NCBI RefSeq assembly: GCF_015690345.1
Contig: NZ_JADPUN010000127.1
Coordinates: 1-32,711, forward strand
Direction: 5' to 3'
Origin: Plantactinospora alkalitolerans
GTDB taxonomy: Bacteria; Actinomycetota; Actinomycetes; Mycobacteriales; Micromonosporaceae
DNA: 32,711 nt
Each line of letters begins with the position of its first letter. Within the stretch, counting starts at the first letter, position 1. The notes beneath the pieces were generated by a model. The model was not told the DNA's origin. It saw only the letters and a list, made by a program, of their open reading frames with translations, and made no database searches. The position numbers and the translations under genes were made by a program. Below, piece by piece: positions 31,060 through 32,711 of the stretch.

Positions 31060-31698
31060 TCAGATGGCGGTGGCCCGGAAGACCTTCCAGTCCTCGCCGA
31101 TCCGGCGCAGTTCGAGGACGACCCGGTTCTGGTCGACCTTCTCGCCTTCGGTGTTGACGTTGCGCCGGTACTGGTTCAGGTAGACCAGTAGCTCGACCCG
31201 CTCCGGATCGGCCCGGACCACGCCGCTGGCGGACACCTCGGCGAGCACCACCGCCTGCTCGGAGACGGCTGTCGACTTCAGCGTCGCCGTCGTCGCCGCG
31301 TACTCGTCGGCGAAGGGGCCGGTCACGAACGCCCGGCCGTTCGCCACGCTGGCGTCGAAGCTGCGGTAGTCGTAGGAGAAGATCGCCTTGGCGGCCGGTC
31401 CGGCGGTGGCCAACGCCTGGCGTACCGCCGAGTCCCGCGCTCCGGTGCGGTGGTGCGCGTACCCGGTGGCGCCGGCCACCCCGATGGCCAGCACGATGGC
31501 GACCACGAAAACGAGGCACAGGCGGTTGCCGGTGAATCGGCCGAACCGTCCGAACCATCCGAGTCGGCGTCCGGATCGAGGTCGGTCCGGCTCGGCGTCC
31601 GCCCGGTCCGGGCGACCGGCACCGTCCTCGGTCGGGCCCGTTTCGGTACGGCGCCGCAGGCGCAGTCGTCGGGCCAGTGCAGCGGCGGACGATCGCAT
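31060..31698 (-). CDS. Mce-associated membrane protein (second)
   Basis: A 212-residue single-pass membrane protein of the type found at the end of mce operons. A basic cytosolic N-terminus (about 1-55, Arg/Asp/Gly-rich) is followed by one transmembrane helix (LCLVFVVAIVLAIGVAGATGY, about 60-80). The extracytoplasmic domain has the usual SYDYRSFDASVANGRAFVTGPFADEYAA segment and a cystatin/NTF2-like end. Such proteins are thought to assist Mce lipid importers. ATG 31698 has GGAAG 6-7 nt upstream. Twelve nt separate it from the similar gene upstream, so the two form an operon and are probably ancient duplicates. Confidence 0.88.
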   Translation of the reverse strand: MRSSAAALARRLRLRRRTETGPTEDGAGRPDRADAEPDRPRSGRRLGWFGRFGRFTGNRLCLVFVVAIVLAIGVAGATGYAHHRTGARDSAVRQALATAGPAAKAIFSYDYRSFDASVANGRAFVTGPFADEYAATTATLKSTAVSEQAVVLAEVSASGVVRADPERVELLVYLNQYRRNVNTEGEKVDQNRVVLELRRIGEDWKVFRATAI

Positions 31699-31710
31699 GG
31701 GGGCTTCCTC

Positions 31711-32589
31711 TCAGCCGACGAACTGTAGTCGGGACACCAGCCAGGCACCGGAGTCGCGGTCCCGGGTCAGGTCGACCTGGATGCGGTAGTGCGCCGCGCG
31801 CCCGTCCGGGGCGTGCACGTTCTTGACGGTCGCGTCCACCGCCACCAGCGCCACCGCGGCACGCAGGTCCCCGGAGACCAGGCCGGCGCGCAGCACCGTA
31901 CCGGTCGACTCGACCTTGTTCTCGATGACCGCCGCGCGCACCTGAGCCTGGCCCCGGGTGAACTCCTCCTTGAACTCCCCCGCGGCGCCGGCCGTGATCC
32001 GCTGGAGGTCGCTGTCCACGCTGGAAGCACTGACCGAGACGAAGTTGACCGTCGTCTGCCTCGCGGCGGCCAGGGCCTGCGCCCGCGCCTGTTCCACGGC
32101 CCGGTCCTGATACCGCTGGTAGCCGAGGAATCCGGCCAGGGCCAACGTCACACAGAGAGCGGCGGCGAGCGCGATCGTGGTACCCGGCCGGCGCTCCGGC
32201 GCGTCCGGGCCGGCCGTCGGTGCCTCCCCCGCGGAGTCGGTGCCGACAGCGGCCCCCCGGTCCGGATCGACCGGCTGCCCGTCGGCATCGACCGGCTGCC
32301 CGTCGGCATCGACCGGCTGCCCGTCCGGATCGACCGGCCGCCCACCGGCATCGACCGGCTCCTGGTCGAGCCGTTCCAGGATCGACTCCACCGGGTCCCC
32401 CGACTCCGGCAGTCGCCGGGTGACGGTGCGGCGGGCCGGCTGTCGCCGGCGGCGGGCCGACGGTCGTACCCCGCCGCCAGGCGCTCCTGCCTCGACGGGG
32501 ATCGGCTCCCGATCGTCGCCGCCGGAGGTCGGCTCGACGGTCGGCGTGGCCTTGACCAGTTTCAATCTGCGTTCCTCGCCGGTCGGCAT
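31711..32589 (-). CDS. Mce-associated membrane protein (first)
   Basis: A 292-residue single-pass membrane protein. The cytosolic N-terminal 135 residues are disordered, with Arg-rich stretches and a seven-residue repeat (PVDADGQ/PVDPDGQ) encoded by a 21-bp minisatellite. A transmembrane helix (TTIALAAALCVTLALAGFLGY) and the Mce-associated domain follow (NFVSVSASSVDSDLQRITAGAAGEFKEEF is typical). It ends SGAWLVSRLQFVG. It begins 27 nt after the MCE protein gene, so it is part of the same operon. Repeat number in the cytosolic tail is likely to vary between strains. Confidence 0.88.
   Translation of the reverse strand: MPTGEERRLKLVKATPTVEPTSGGDDREPIPVEAGAPGGGVRPSARRRRQPARRTVTRRLPESGDPVESILERLDQEPVDAGGRPVDPDGQPVDADGQPVDADGQPVDPDRGAAVGTDSAGEAPTAGPDAPERRPGTTIALAAALCVTLALAGFLGYQRYQDRAVEQARAQALAAARQTTVNFVSVSASSVDSDLQRITAGAAGEFKEEFTRGQAQVRAAVIENKVESTGTVLRAGLVSGDLRAAVALVAVDATVKNVHAPDGRAAHYRIQVDLTRDRDSGAWLVSRLQFVG
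32260..32364. repeat. 21-bp minisatellite, five in-frame copies
   Basis: Units at 32260, 32281, 32302, 32323 and 32344 follow GTC(G/C)G(C/G)ATCGACCGGCTGCCC with a few changes in the last two. They encode the seven-residue repeat of the first Mce-associated protein and keep its frame. Confidence 0.92.
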
Positions 32590-32616
32590 GGGTCGGCTCC
32601 TCGGGTTGATCAGGTG

Positions 32617-32711
32617 TCAGGGCGCCAGGCCGGCGAGCAGAAGTTGCTTCCAGGACTGGTCACCGGCGAGCTGGTACTGCCCGCCGGTCGAACCGAAGGT
32701 CAGTGGGGCGC
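32617..32711 (-). CDS. MCE-family protein, C-terminus only
   Basis: About 31 codons entering from the right edge: LTFGSTGGQYQLAGDQSWKQ, then LLLAGLAP and TGA at 32617. A C-terminal GDQSWKQLLLAGL-type end is seen in actinobacterial MCE lipid-binding proteins, and the two following Mce-associated genes support this call. Which of the usual six MCE genes it is cannot be told, though the last is likely from its position. The operon continues outside the window. Confidence 0.7.
   Translation of the reverse strand, partial: APLTFGSTGGQYQLAGDQSWKQLLLAGLAP

Overview
The window is very GC-rich and reads as an actinomycete chromosome. The gene content (AfsR/SARP ATPase regulators, DrrAB-type exporter, FmdA/FmdB, Mce-associated proteins, SmpB, an IS110 remnant) and a GTTAGG...CTTAC palindromic element at 17378-17431 suggest the family Micromonosporaceae. 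The family call is inference; no marker RNA gene is present. No tRNA, rRNA, tmRNA or CRISPR array was found.

Layout. 1-1768 (minus): the 5' part of a [2Fe-2S] small subunit of a molybdenum hydroxylase, then an LtrA-family membrane protein. 1925-7221 (plus): a large AfsR-like regulator, then a drug-type ABC exporter pair with a 4-nt overlap. 7263-8632: a TetR repressor divergent from a short-chain dehydrogenase, with two identical palindromes in the shared promoter. 8633-10835: a structured leader, an SPFH/band-7 protein, an 11-codon bridging ORF and a divergent NAD-kinase-like protein. 11002-13191 (minus): truncated haemoglobin, formamidase/acetamidase and FmdB zinc ribbon. 13365-15444: an 18-bp minisatellite, a methyltransferase, a decayed IS110 element with its non-coding left end, and a DUF427 protein. 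15615-18811 (plus): an orphan NarL-type response regulator, a secreted M15 peptidase and an exported PAF-acetylhydrolase-like lipase. 18792-19912: a second TetR, divergent from an SRPBCC protein across two interlocked palindromes. 19978-23058 (minus): a second AfsR-like regulator. 23364-26374 (plus): HtpG and a diacylglycerol-kinase-family lipid kinase. 26424-27211: a decay zone with a nucleotidyltransferase stub and a frameshifted VOC fragment around a small unknown gene. 27213-29161: an APH-fold phosphotransferase, SmpB and a small acidic protein. 29244-32711 (minus): a metallophosphoesterase, two Mce-associated membrane proteins and the C-terminus of an MCE protein, probably the tail of an mce operon entering from the right.

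Three themes stand out. First, both TetR genes share a promoter region with the gene they probably control, and each region carries a doubled operator. Second, short tandem duplications are frequent, and three of them copy a gene's own stop-codon region. Third, the SPFH/NAD-kinase-like pair, with its leader and coupling ORF, is the best candidate for an undescribed functional unit. None of the proposed regulation has been tested.
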